Both the position numbers and the translations under genes were made by a program. Shown in pieces: positions 25,995 through 33,581 of a stretch of DNA of 64,000 nt (position 1 is its first letter; every line of letters starts with the position of its first letter). This DNA comes from Paenibacillus sp. JZ16 (lineage in GTDB: Bacteria > Bacillota > Bacilli > Paenibacillales > Paenibacillaceae): NCBI RefSeq assembly GCF_015326965.1, contig NZ_CP017659.1:62001-126000 (forward strand), read 5' to 3'. The notes under the pieces are model-generated. The model saw only the letters and a program-made list of their open reading frames with translations, ran no database searches and was not told the origin of the DNA.

Positions 25995-26024
25995 TTCAAG
26001 GACCTGTCTCAAAAAGTATATAAT
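25995..26024 (+). promoter_or_regulatory. Possible promoter of the germination operon
   Basis: TATAAT (26019-26024) with a weak TTCAAG 18 bp upstream. I do not see a clear SigG-type pair, which is what would be expected for forespore expression, so this is uncertain. Confidence 0.3.
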
Positions 26025-26122
26025 ATCCAACTGCGGGAACAGTAGAGGAAAAGATAAATGAAGGTAATTGAATTCCTTGTAAGGCAAAGCTGACCATGAG
26101 GGAAAAACGAGGAGTCGTTTAC

Positions 26123-27595
26123 ATGACGGAGAACACCACACGCAATCATGTTTCACAAGAAAAATTGCCGGTTTCCATCGCGCAATTTATCGAAAATATG
26201 AAGAGTCGATTCGGGCAGAGCGGAGATATCATATACAGAGAGTTAATTGTGGGGGCTATCCCTACGGTGATGGTTTACATTGAAGGGATGGGAGATCCTC
26301 ATCTTTTAATAGAAGCAATTCATAAGGATTTACCGCTATTCATTGAATTCCCCTATCAAACCCCGGAAGAACGTATGAGAATGCTGAAGGAACTGACGAT
26401 AACGATGGGGAAAGTGGGGGAAGCCCGAACCTATCAAGAGGTTGAAAAGAAACTGTTGTCCGGGAATACGATCGTCTTCATGGATGGAACATCCACCTCG
26501 CTCTATGTGGGTACTGAAACACTGAAGCAGCGCGCAGTTGAAGACGCGACTTCTCAATCCGTGGTAAGAGGTCCGAGGGAAGGTTTTACTGAATCCCTCC
26601 GCGAGAATACGGCCTTAGTCCGACGGAGAATTCAGAGCCCTAAGCTGCGCATTGAAGAAAGAACTGTAGGCGAGCACACCAATACGCAATTGGCCGTGAT
26701 GTACATGGACGGTTTATGTGATGTCGATGTACTCAATGAGCTGCGCAGAAGACTGAATGCAATCAAGCTGGACAGCGTCCTGGAGAGCAATTATATCGAA
26801 GAGATGATACAGGACCATCGATACAGTCCTTTTCCGACGGTATATAATTCAGAGCGGCCCGATGTTATTGCTTCTGCAGTACTGGAAGGGCGAGTTGCTA
26901 TTTTTGTGGAAGGTACGCCGTTTGTATTGGTGGTTCCGGCACTGTTCGTACAACTGTTTCAATCGAGCGAGGACTATTACCAACGCTGGGATTTTGCCAG
27001 CTTGGTTCGACTACTTCGATACTTATGCTTCGGAATAGCGCTTCTTACCCCCTCATTATATATTGCGATCACTACGTTTCATCAGGAAATGCTTCCGACC
27101 AACTTGCTGACAAGTTTGATCGGTCAACGCGAAGGGGTGCCATTCCCCGCATTTATTGAGGCGTTGATTATGGAAATCACGTTTGAAATTTTGCGCGAGG
27201 CCGGGATTCGATTGCCTAAATCGATCGGCCAATCCGTTTCCATCGTTGGCACTTTGGTTATTGGACAGGCCGCCGTCGAAGCGGGTCTTGTATCGGCCGC
27301 GATGGTGATCGTTGTATCCATGACGGCGATTGCCAATTTTGCCCTTCCGGCTTTTAATATTGGGATCTCGGTCCGGATATTGAGATTTGGGCTAATGGGA
27401 ATAGCAGCGTCATTCGGATTGTATGGAATGATAATCGGAATGATTATGATTGGCCTCCACCTGTGCAGTCTGCAGTCCATGGGGGTTCCTTATATGTCTT
27501 CTTTTGCACCTATACGCTGGCGGAGCCAGAAGGATGCATTGTTGCGATTGTCACGCCACAGTATGAAGAAATACTTGTCCAAATCCAAGACATGA
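26123..27595 (+). CDS. Spore germination protein, GerA-type A subunit
   Basis: 490 residues with the GerA family layout: an N-terminal soluble part (about 1-270, with SGDIIYRELIVG and SPKLRIEERTVGEHTNTQLA) followed by a membrane region of about five helices including LPTNLLTSLIGQREGVPFPA, LMEITFEILREAGIRLPKSI and VGTLVIGQAAVEAGLVSAAM, which are strongly conserved. The A subunit forms the nutrient-gated channel of the germinant receptor in the spore inner membrane. The ATG at 26123 follows GAGGAG; nine upstream codons are excluded. It is the first of four germination genes. Confidence 0.94.
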   Translation: MTENTTRNHVSQEKLPVSIAQFIENMKSRFGQSGDIIYRELIVGAIPTVMVYIEGMGDPHLLIEAIHKDLPLFIEFPYQTPEERMRMLKELTITMGKVGEARTYQEVEKKLLSGNTIVFMDGTSTSLYVGTETLKQRAVEDATSQSVVRGPREGFTESLRENTALVRRRIQSPKLRIEERTVGEHTNTQLAVMYMDGLCDVDVLNELRRRLNAIKLDSVLESNYIEEMIQDHRYSPFPTVYNSERPDVIASAVLEGRVAIFVEGTPFVLVVPALFVQLFQSSEDYYQRWDFASLVRLLRYLCFGIALLTPSLYIAITTFHQEMLPTNLLTSLIGQREGVPFPAFIEALIMEITFEILREAGIRLPKSIGQSVSIVGTLVIGQAAVEAGLVSAAMVIVVSMTAIANFALPAFNIGISVRILRFGLMGIAASFGLYGMIIGMIMIGLHLCSLQSMGVPYMSSFAPIRWRSQKDALLRLSRHSMKKYLSKSKT

Positions 27596-27654
27596 GCCGT
27601 CTTTTTACGTCATGACTCGAATTCTTTATTTTAGACAGATGGGACTGGTTATGG

Positions 27655-28863
27655 ATGTGGGAAAGAAAAGTACTTACAGTCCTGCTTATAGTCAATTTAG
27701 CCATAACGCCTGGATGCTGGAGCAAAAAAGAACTGAATGAGCTTGCCGTCGTCATGGCACTTGGAATCGATACCCACGAGAATGGGTACGCCGTTTCAGC
27801 TCAAGTGCTCAATTCCAGTGAGACGGGGTCCAAAAAAGGCGGATCCATGGGGAGTCTTCCGGTCGTAACCTACAAGTCAGTGGGTAAAACCATCCCCGAT
27901 GCCCTTCAGCGCATGCTGAGCATGGCACCTCGGATGCCGTATCTGTCCCATGTCCGGGTGTTGGTATTTGGGGAAGATTTGGCCCGGCTAGGGGTCAGCG
28001 ACGTGCTCGATTATATCTCCCGGAACCATCAGCTTCGAACGGATTTCTTCATGCTCGTTGCCAAAAACGGGAAAGCCTCTGACATCCTGGAGGTCGTTAC
28101 GCCATTCGAGTATGTTCCGGCAAATTCGCTCTATTCCTCGATTCTGATATCGCAGAAAAAATGGGCAGCGACGGGTAAAGTTACATTGCAGCAGTTTGTG
28201 ACGGAGTTAAAGCGAAGCGGCTCAGACCCTGTATTATCCGGAGTCCAGTTAAACGGCAGTTTAGCAGAAGCACAGTCTCTGGAGAATGTGAAGCAAATCA
28301 GTCCTTCAACGCTGCTTCAACATACGGGATTAGGCGTGTTTAAAGAGGACCGGTTAGTGGGATGGCTGGGGGAACCGCCTAGCAAGGCCGTCAATTATGT
28401 CTTGAATAGAGTCGACAACACGGCGGGATATATTTCATGTCCGGACGGAGGCATCGTCGGGTTTGGGGTGAACCGGGCAGACACATCGCTTGATGTTACG
28501 CTCAATTCGAAGGGGATCCCTGAATTTTCAGCCGAATTGGAGATCGAAGCGGATGTGAACGCCGTTCAATGTCCGATTGATATCAGTCGACCTGCCGTCA
28601 TCGACGAATTAGAGAAGGATATCGAAGATAAATATAACACCAATATCTCGAAGCATATCGGGCTGGTGCAGCAGCGTTATGGATCCGATGTTTTTGGATT
28701 CGGTGAGGTCCTGCACCGAAAATATCCGGATGTTTGGAAAAAATACCGGGATCATTGGGGAGAAAGCTTTAAAACGATGAATATCCGCGTGGATGCAGAT
28801 GTAGCGATCCGGCGGATCGGATCCATCATACAACCCATAAACCAAAAGGTGGATGAGCCGTGA
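27655..28863 (+). CDS. Ger(x)C family germination lipoprotein
   Basis: 402 residues. A signal peptide with the lipobox TPGC (lipidated C21) is followed by the conserved CWSKKELNELAVVMALGID. The rest is the soluble three-domain GerC fold anchored outside the inner spore membrane, needed for receptor function. The start ATG at 27655 has no clear ribosome binding site, so its translation may depend on the upstream gene 59 bp away. Its stop overlaps the next start. Confidence 0.92.
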   Translation: MWERKVLTVLLIVNLAITPGCWSKKELNELAVVMALGIDTHENGYAVSAQVLNSSETGSKKGGSMGSLPVVTYKSVGKTIPDALQRMLSMAPRMPYLSHVRVLVFGEDLARLGVSDVLDYISRNHQLRTDFFMLVAKNGKASDILEVVTPFEYVPANSLYSSILISQKKWAATGKVTLQQFVTELKRSGSDPVLSGVQLNGSLAEAQSLENVKQISPSTLLQHTGLGVFKEDRLVGWLGEPPSKAVNYVLNRVDNTAGYISCPDGGIVGFGVNRADTSLDVTLNSKGIPEFSAELEIEADVNAVQCPIDISRPAVIDELEKDIEDKYNTNISKHIGLVQQRYGSDVFGFGEVLHRKYPDVWKKYRDHWGESFKTMNIRVDADVAIRRIGSIIQPINQKVDEP

Positions 28864-29081
28864 ATTGGCATTGGTTATTCATATTGTTCCTGTCCATCGT
28901 GCTCGTTACGGAAACCCGGCAACTGCTGAAGCTTCGCTCCCTCAGGGACTTGGTTGTGTTCTATGCGGTATGGGGAGTGACCTTGCTGGCCTTGATCGGG
29001 GATATGATGGAGGTACCTTATTTAAGGCCGCTGGACTGGATCGGCGTTTTGATGCAACCGCTGAACAGGTTGATCTCATAA
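28860..29081 (+). CDS. Small membrane protein within the germination operon, 73 residues
   Basis: GTG start overlapping the TGA of the GerC gene (GTGA), with AAGGTGG 8 nt upstream, so translation is coupled. Two hydrophobic helices (HWLFILFLSIVLVT and DLVVFYAVWGVTLLALIGDM) flank a basic loop (RQLLKLRSLRD). Small membrane proteins accompany some GerA-type operons as accessory D-type subunits; the sequence is too short for me to assign it to one of them. A different-frame ORF over the same bases (28853-29110) is a shadow. Confidence 0.75.
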   Translation: MNWHWLFILFLSIVLVTETRQLLKLRSLRDLVVFYAVWGVTLLALIGDMMEVPYLRPLDWIGVLMQPLNRLIS

Positions 29082-29096
29082 CGAAGAAGGGTATGG

Positions 29097-30197
29097 TTGT
29101 ACGTGATTAAATACAAAGATATCGCCGCACGGCAATTTTTTATACTGGCCTTTGGCTTGACCATCGGAACCTCGATCCTGGTAACCCCCACCGGATTAGC
29201 GCATACCGCACGGGAAGATGCGTGGATGGCTTCCCTCTTCAGTATCCTCATTAATCTCCTTATGGTTGTGCTGTACTTAGCCATCGCGCGTGTCTATCCT
29301 GGCCAAACGATCTTTGAGATCCATGAGAAGGTTTTGGGGAAGCTGCTGGGAAAGATTCTCTCGCTGCTCTACCTTTTTTATTTTTTGATTCTTACGGGCA
29401 CATTGCTTGGCAACTTGGGTTTTTTCCTGAGCAGCGAGATGATGCCGGAGACGCCGATCGAGGCTATCCAAATCTTATTCTTGATAGCGGCCGTCATGTG
29501 CGCCAGGATGGGCATCATTCTTTTGGCCCGTGTCAGTGAATTGATGTTTCCGTGGATTGTATTTCTGTTCTTGGTCCTTGTCCTCTCGCTGATTCCCCAG
29601 ATCGATTGGAACCATATCAAGCCTATGCTTGAGGAGGGCTGGATGCCAGTTGCCAAGGCCGGATTCCATTCCTCCATGTTTCAGGAACTGATTGTGCTGA
29701 TGACCTTTTTGCCCCTGGTTAAGGGGGAGAGGAAAGCGGGGAAGGCATTGATGTGGGGAGCCGCTGCAGGCGGGATCGTGCTCGGCATTACCGTCCTGCT
29801 CAGCGTGCTGGTTTTGGGCATTGAGCAGACGGAGAATAGCACGTTTCCGGCATTTGCACTTGCGAAGACGATCAACTTAGGAAACTTTTTCCAACGTGTG
29901 GAAGGCATATTGATTACACTTTGGATCCTGACTTTTTTTATCAAGATCTCTCTCTTGTATCTTTCGATTCTTCAAGGCATGAAGACCGTGTTCGGACTAA
30001 AGGAACAAAATCCGTTAATCTATCCATTGTCCGTGCTGTTTGTGATCGTGGCCTGGAATACATACATCAACACCATCTATGTTGCCGATATCATTCAGAA
30101 CGTGTGGTCAAGCTATGCGCTCCTCCATTTGCTGGTGATTCCCATCGGACTCTATCTGATTGGCTTAACCAGAACAAAAATCATCAAGCTGAAGTGA
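29097..30197 (+). CDS. Spore germination protein, GerB-type permease subunit
   Basis: 366 residues with about ten membrane helices of the APC-type fold. The start region YKDIAARQFFILAFGLTIGTSILVTP is characteristic of the GerB/GerKB family, and the end WNTYINTIYVADIIQNVWS also fits. This subunit is the likely germinant-binding one. The start is TTG with AAGGG 5 nt upstream; GTG at 29103 is a possible alternative. It closes the A-C-small-B operon and a terminator follows. Confidence 0.92.
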   Translation: MYVIKYKDIAARQFFILAFGLTIGTSILVTPTGLAHTAREDAWMASLFSILINLLMVVLYLAIARVYPGQTIFEIHEKVLGKLLGKILSLLYLFYFLILTGTLLGNLGFFLSSEMMPETPIEAIQILFLIAAVMCARMGIILLARVSELMFPWIVFLFLVLVLSLIPQIDWNHIKPMLEEGWMPVAKAGFHSSMFQELIVLMTFLPLVKGERKAGKALMWGAAAGGIVLGITVLLSVLVLGIEQTENSTFPAFALAKTINLGNFFQRVEGILITLWILTFFIKISLLYLSILQGMKTVFGLKEQNPLIYPLSVLFVIVAWNTYINTIYVADIIQNVWSSYALLHLLVIPIGLYLIGLTRTKIIKLK

Positions 30198-30220
30198 ATT
30201 CCATTCTGCATTAGAACAAA

Positions 30221-30243
30221 GCCCGATAACTCGGGCATTTTTT
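30221..30243 (+). terminator. Intrinsic terminator of the germination operon
   Basis: GCCCGA, loop TAAC, TCGGGC, then A and six T. Confidence 0.88.
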
Positions 30244-30290
30244 GTGCCGGCTGCATCAAACTACAATGGTCATATTTTTCGTAAAAAAGC

Positions 30291-30321
30291 TTGAAAGTGA
30301 CGTAGCGTCATCCTGTATAGT
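30291..30321 (+). promoter_or_regulatory. MerR-type promoter with 19-bp spacer and operator
   Basis: TTGAAA (30291-30296), 19-bp spacer, TATAGT (30316-30321). The spacer holds the perfect dyad TGACG-TAG-CGTCA. This is the expected form for an autoregulated MerR promoter, and it is repeated with few changes at 6332. Confidence 0.82.
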
Positions 30322-30351
30322 GAAGTTATCGAGACTTTAGGAAAGCTGGTG

Positions 30352-31131
30352 ATGAAGTTGATTCCCATTCAAGATTTATCCAAGCAGACGGGGATTACGG
30401 TAAGAACGCTGCGCTATTATGACCAGATTGGCCTGCTGATTCCTGCCGCCAAAACACCGGGCAAGCATCGTATATACAGTGAAGAGGAATTAAAGAAGCT
30501 GCAGCAAATCCAGTTTCTGAAGAGGCTGGGCTTTAGTTTGCAAGAAATATCGGATATGATTTCCAACCCGGAATGGAACTGGTCCACCAGCCTGATAAAT
30601 CAGTTGGACATTGTAATGAACGAACAAAAAAAGCTGAACCAGATGGAATCGGCGCTGCGAGCCGTGCTTCACAGCATTGCGATGGAAGGTGAGACAAGCT
30701 GGGACGTCATTCAGAAATTGATTCACCTCTCCGGAAGAGACCCATCGTTAAAGCACTCGATAAGGCAGCAGATGTTTGAGAAGCGCGAAGTAGAGTTGTT
30801 AAGTCTACTCCCTAATATGAACAGCACGGATCCCGACTCTCTCGAGTGGATCGCTCTGTTGGGGCAGCTCAAAAGGCGGATGCAGGACGGTCCCGATTCA
30901 CCGGATGTGCAGCGAATTGTCCGACGGATGGATGAGAAACGACTTGAGGTATTTGAAGATGAAGATCCCTTCATCGATAAGCTGTGGGAGATCCGTAAAT
31001 CACCGGCGCAGTCCGAGCAGATGGGATTATATCCCATCGAGGATGCCCTTCTTCAGTTCATGGAACAGGCATTCGAAATTTATGCATTACGCAAGGACAA
31101 AGAACAAGTAGAAGAGGGGGAGACATCTTGA
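30352..31131 (+). CDS. MerR family transcriptional regulator
   Basis: 259 residues from ATG 30352 (AGGAAAG 6 nt upstream; a GTG one codon earlier is possible). The N-terminal 70 residues are a classical MerR domain: IQDLSKQTGITVRTLRYYDQ, then a wing with KHRIYSEEELKKLQQIQFLK and the helix GFSLQEISDM. The C-terminal about 150 residues form a helical effector domain of unknown ligand; no metal-binding cysteines are present, so a drug or lipid-like ligand is more likely than a metal. It probably controls its own operon and the small membrane protein at 6424 through matching operators. Confidence 0.92.
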   Translation: MKLIPIQDLSKQTGITVRTLRYYDQIGLLIPAAKTPGKHRIYSEEELKKLQQIQFLKRLGFSLQEISDMISNPEWNWSTSLINQLDIVMNEQKKLNQMESALRAVLHSIAMEGETSWDVIQKLIHLSGRDPSLKHSIRQQMFEKREVELLSLLPNMNSTDPDSLEWIALLGQLKRRMQDGPDSPDVQRIVRRMDEKRLEVFEDEDPFIDKLWEIRKSPAQSEQMGLYPIEDALLQFMEQAFEIYALRKDKEQVEEGETS

Positions 31132-31784
31132 CGTTGGAACTGCTGCTCTCCATTGGAGCCTTATCCCTCTTGGACATGCTGAGTCCAGCTACGCTTGGCG
31201 TAACAGTGTATTTGCTCTTGACCGAACGGGATCGGTTAATCCCCCGTTTATTCATTTATTTATTAACAGTGGGAGGCTTCTACTTCCTGGTAGGCGCTGC
31301 GCTTATGCTGGGTTTGGATGCCGTTTTGCAATCCGTAACCGGCATTTTTCAAAATCGAACGGTAAGCTGGATCATGACCGTTGTCGGCGGTGTCCTGTTT
31401 GTCGCCAGTTTCTTGATCCCCACGAAAAAAACATCCGAGCCGCGCCGTCCAAGATCCAAAAGCTTCGGAGCCATGATCGGACTTGGATTCACGACGTCCT
31501 TGCTGGAGGTAGCAACAGCCCTTCCGTACTTTGCGGCTATCGGGCTGATGACTACGGCTCAGTTAACAACGGTTCAATGGATGCCCATCCTGGCTGCATA
31601 CAATATCGTGATGGTGCTGCCTCCAATCCTATTGCTTGGATTACACCTCGTATTCGGCCGCATGATGCAGCGTCCGCTCGAGAAGCTGCGCCTGACAATC
31701 GCGCAGAGCTCCGGATCGATTCTGTCATGGGTATTGTGTATTGCTGGGCTGATTCTGGTGCTGAACAGCATAGATAACTTGTAA
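31128..31784 (+). CDS. GAP/Sap-type small integral membrane protein
   Basis: 218 residues with about six membrane helices and a basic cytoplasmic loop (KKTSEPRRPRSKS) in the middle. The pattern, including LLSIGALSLLDMLSPATLGV near the start and FTTSLLEVATALPYFAAIGL, fits the GAP family (sulfolipid-1-addressing protein-like), related to LysE-type exporters. The TTG start overlaps the merR stop (TTGA), so the two are coupled. Export of a compound sensed by the MerR protein is inferred, not shown. Confidence 0.8.
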   Translation: MTLELLLSIGALSLLDMLSPATLGVTVYLLLTERDRLIPRLFIYLLTVGGFYFLVGAALMLGLDAVLQSVTGIFQNRTVSWIMTVVGGVLFVASFLIPTKKTSEPRRPRSKSFGAMIGLGFTTSLLEVATALPYFAAIGLMTTAQLTTVQWMPILAAYNIVMVLPPILLLGLHLVFGRMMQRPLEKLRLTIAQSSGSILSWVLCIAGLILVLNSIDNL

Positions 31785-31801
31785 CGATATCCAATTATGA
31801 A

Positions 31802-32500
31802 TTAAGAGTCTGCTTCCAATGATTTATGAACAGCTTCACTGGCATGTATGGAGGTTGTATCAAAGAGTGGAATATTGGAATCCTCGGGTTTTACTAATAA
31901 TCCGATCTCCGTACATCCCAGAATAATTCCTTCGGCACCATCTTGAATCAGCCGTTCAATAACTTCTTTATAGTGGGCTTTTGAATCCGATTGGATGTTA
32001 CCGAGACATAATTCCTCGTATATCACTTTATTTACGATCTCACGATCTTGTTCATTGGGGATGAGCACTTGAATACCACTAGATTCTATTCGTTGCTTAT
32101 AAAAATTCTGCTCCATGGTATATTTGGTTCCAAGCAAGCCTACTGTACGAATCCCATGTTCATGGATTTGATTTGCCGTAGCATCGGCAATGTGCAGCAC
32201 AGGAATTCTTATTCTTTCTTCTATATAATCTAGTACCATGTGCATCGTGTTGGAGCATATCACAATAAAATCGGCGCCGCCCTTTTCTAATGAAAGTGCA
32301 ACTTCACCTAATGTTTCACCGGCTTTTTTCCAATTCCCCTCGGATTGATAGTGTTCAATCTCTTCGAAGTTCACGCTGTACATAAGGCATTTGGCCGAGT
32401 GGAGGCCACCCAATTGGCTTCTCACCTGCTCATTTATCATTCTGTAGTATTCAATGGAGGATTCCCAGCTCATTCCCCCGATTAGTCCAATTGTCTTCAT
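31802..32500 (-). CDS. Aspartate/glutamate racemase family protein
   Basis: 232 residues of the PLP-independent Asp/Glu racemase family, opening with KTIGLIGGMSWESS, the hallmark of the RacX/YgeA-type group. The two catalytic cysteines are C82 in ICSNTMH and C196 in LGCTEIG. It would interconvert L- and D-amino acids; broad-specificity members supply non-canonical D-amino acids. AAAGGAG precedes the ATG. It is a single gene facing the MerR operon. Confidence 0.92.
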   Translation of the reverse strand: MKTIGLIGGMSWESSIEYYRMINEQVRSQLGGLHSAKCLMYSVNFEEIEHYQSEGNWKKAGETLGEVALSLEKGGADFIVICSNTMHMVLDYIEERIRIPVLHIADATANQIHEHGIRTVGLLGTKYTMEQNFYKQRIESSGIQVLIPNEQDREIVNKVIYEELCLGNIQSDSKAHYKEVIERLIQDGAEGIILGCTEIGLLVKPEDSNIPLFDTTSIHASEAVHKSLEADS

Positions 32501-32802
32501 AGATAAGCTCCTTTACAGTCCGAAGTAAACTTATTATAGAGTGTTTCATACATGCAAAACAAATGCTATCTCTGTATCCGTTACAAGGTATTCATAACCG
32601 AGGTAATGCACTGAAGAGATGATTGAATTTGTTCTCTTAAGGGAATGATATCGGGCACCTTTGAGCCTGCTATGTATTCATCGTATTCTCGTTATGATAT
32701 ATTAATCGCATGGTTCATCGACTGACCGATACCTAATTGTAGCGGTTTGTTACAGATGTGCTTGTCCTTGCATTACAGCCTGAGACATTGAGGGGGTTAT
32801 CC
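32501..32802. other. Intergenic region between divergent genes
   Basis: About 300 bp holding the start signals of the racemase and the heme-oxygenase-like gene. The AT-rich TATGATATATTAA near 32693 could be a -10 region. No Fur-box-like inverted repeat, riboswitch or small gene is evident. Confidence 0.4.
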
Positions 32803-33381
32803 ATGAGCATGCGGATTTTAGAACGGATAAGAGAAGAGACGGCAACCCAGCATGAACGAATCGAACAGAATCCATACGCCAAAGCTGCCTTCGATCAGAC
32901 CTTGAACATAGATCAATATCGGTCTTATTTAGCGAAATTTTACGGATTTATTAAACCGGCCGAAGAGCAACTGATGGCAGAGGGTGCCGTGAACCATCTT
33001 GGTTTGGATCTGGAAATCCGAACGAAATCGAACCTATTGGAAGAAGATCTTATTCATCTAGGAATGACTCCTGATGAGATTGCACAATTGCCACTGTGCA
33101 GCCGATTGCCAGAGCTGAGCAGCCAAGCACGAATATTGGGATATCTGTATGTTATTGAGGGATCCACACTTGGTGGCCAAGTCATTACGAAACAATTGAT
33201 GAAGTTCTTGCCGCTGAGTCCGGAGTCGGGTCTACGTTATTTCTATGCATATGGTCAAGAGACCAAGCCAAGATGGATCGAAATCCGGGAAGCGCTGCTC
33301 AATGCCGCGGAGGATCCTGATGAGATTATAGATTCGGCTAAAGAAACTTTTCGTTTGCTGGATGCTTGGATCAGAGAATAG
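32803..33381 (+). CDS. Heme oxygenase-like protein (biliverdin-producing type)
   Basis: 192 residues, all helical. The N-terminal ATQHERIEQNP holds the histidine expected to ligate heme, and YLYVIEGSTLGGQVITKQL is the distal-helix motif of the heme oxygenase family with its flexible glycines. It would cleave heme to biliverdin, CO and iron, though some members of this fold have other roles. The start is ATG 32803 (GAGGGGG upstream); the 15-codon extension to 32758 is rejected. A terminator follows. Confidence 0.85.
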   Translation: MSMRILERIREETATQHERIEQNPYAKAAFDQTLNIDQYRSYLAKFYGFIKPAEEQLMAEGAVNHLGLDLEIRTKSNLLEEDLIHLGMTPDEIAQLPLCSRLPELSSQARILGYLYVIEGSTLGGQVITKQLMKFLPLSPESGLRYFYAYGQETKPRWIEIREALLNAAEDPDEIIDSAKETFRLLDAWIRE

Positions 33382-33415
33382 GCATATTAGGAAACCATAG
33401 AGACACCTTGATGAA

Positions 33416-33438
33416 AAACCGCGTTCTGCGGTTTTTTT
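33416..33438 (+). terminator. Intrinsic terminator
   Basis: AAACCGC, loop GTTCT, GCGGTTT with a run of seven T. Confidence 0.9.
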
Positions 33439-33479
33439 GCATTGAAGCGAAACAAGCATTACACGCATACCAATCTTGC

Positions 33480-33496
33480 TATAGCCATAGGCTATA
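33480..33496. promoter_or_regulatory. Palindrome upstream of metE, MET-box-like (TATAG-N7-CTATA)
   Basis: TATAGCCATAGGCTATA is a perfect 7-bp inverted repeat around ATA. Its TATAG-N7-CTATA frame matches the 17-bp box bound by LysR-type methionine regulators in Streptococcaceae (TATAGTTTSAAACTATA). A second partial copy TATAGCTTATA follows at 33503. No S-box riboswitch is present in the 147 bp upstream of metE. Confidence 0.55.
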
Positions 33497-33581
33497 ACTA
33501 GATATAGCTTATATGAGTTACACTATACCGATCAATACATGATATCTTTCTTGTAACAATTTGTATAGGAGTGTTACATAG

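Noticed and set aside
28853..29110. Overlapping 85-codon frame in the germination operon
   Set aside because: Out of frame with the coupled 73-residue membrane protein that has a ribosome binding site and clear hydrophobic helices.
32501..32802. Fur box before the heme-oxygenase-like gene
   Set aside because: No inverted repeat near the GATAATGATAATCATTATC consensus was found, so iron control is not supported by sequence.
33440..33581. S-box (SAM) riboswitch before metE
   Set aside because: The conserved S-box core and a leader terminator are both missing from this short region.
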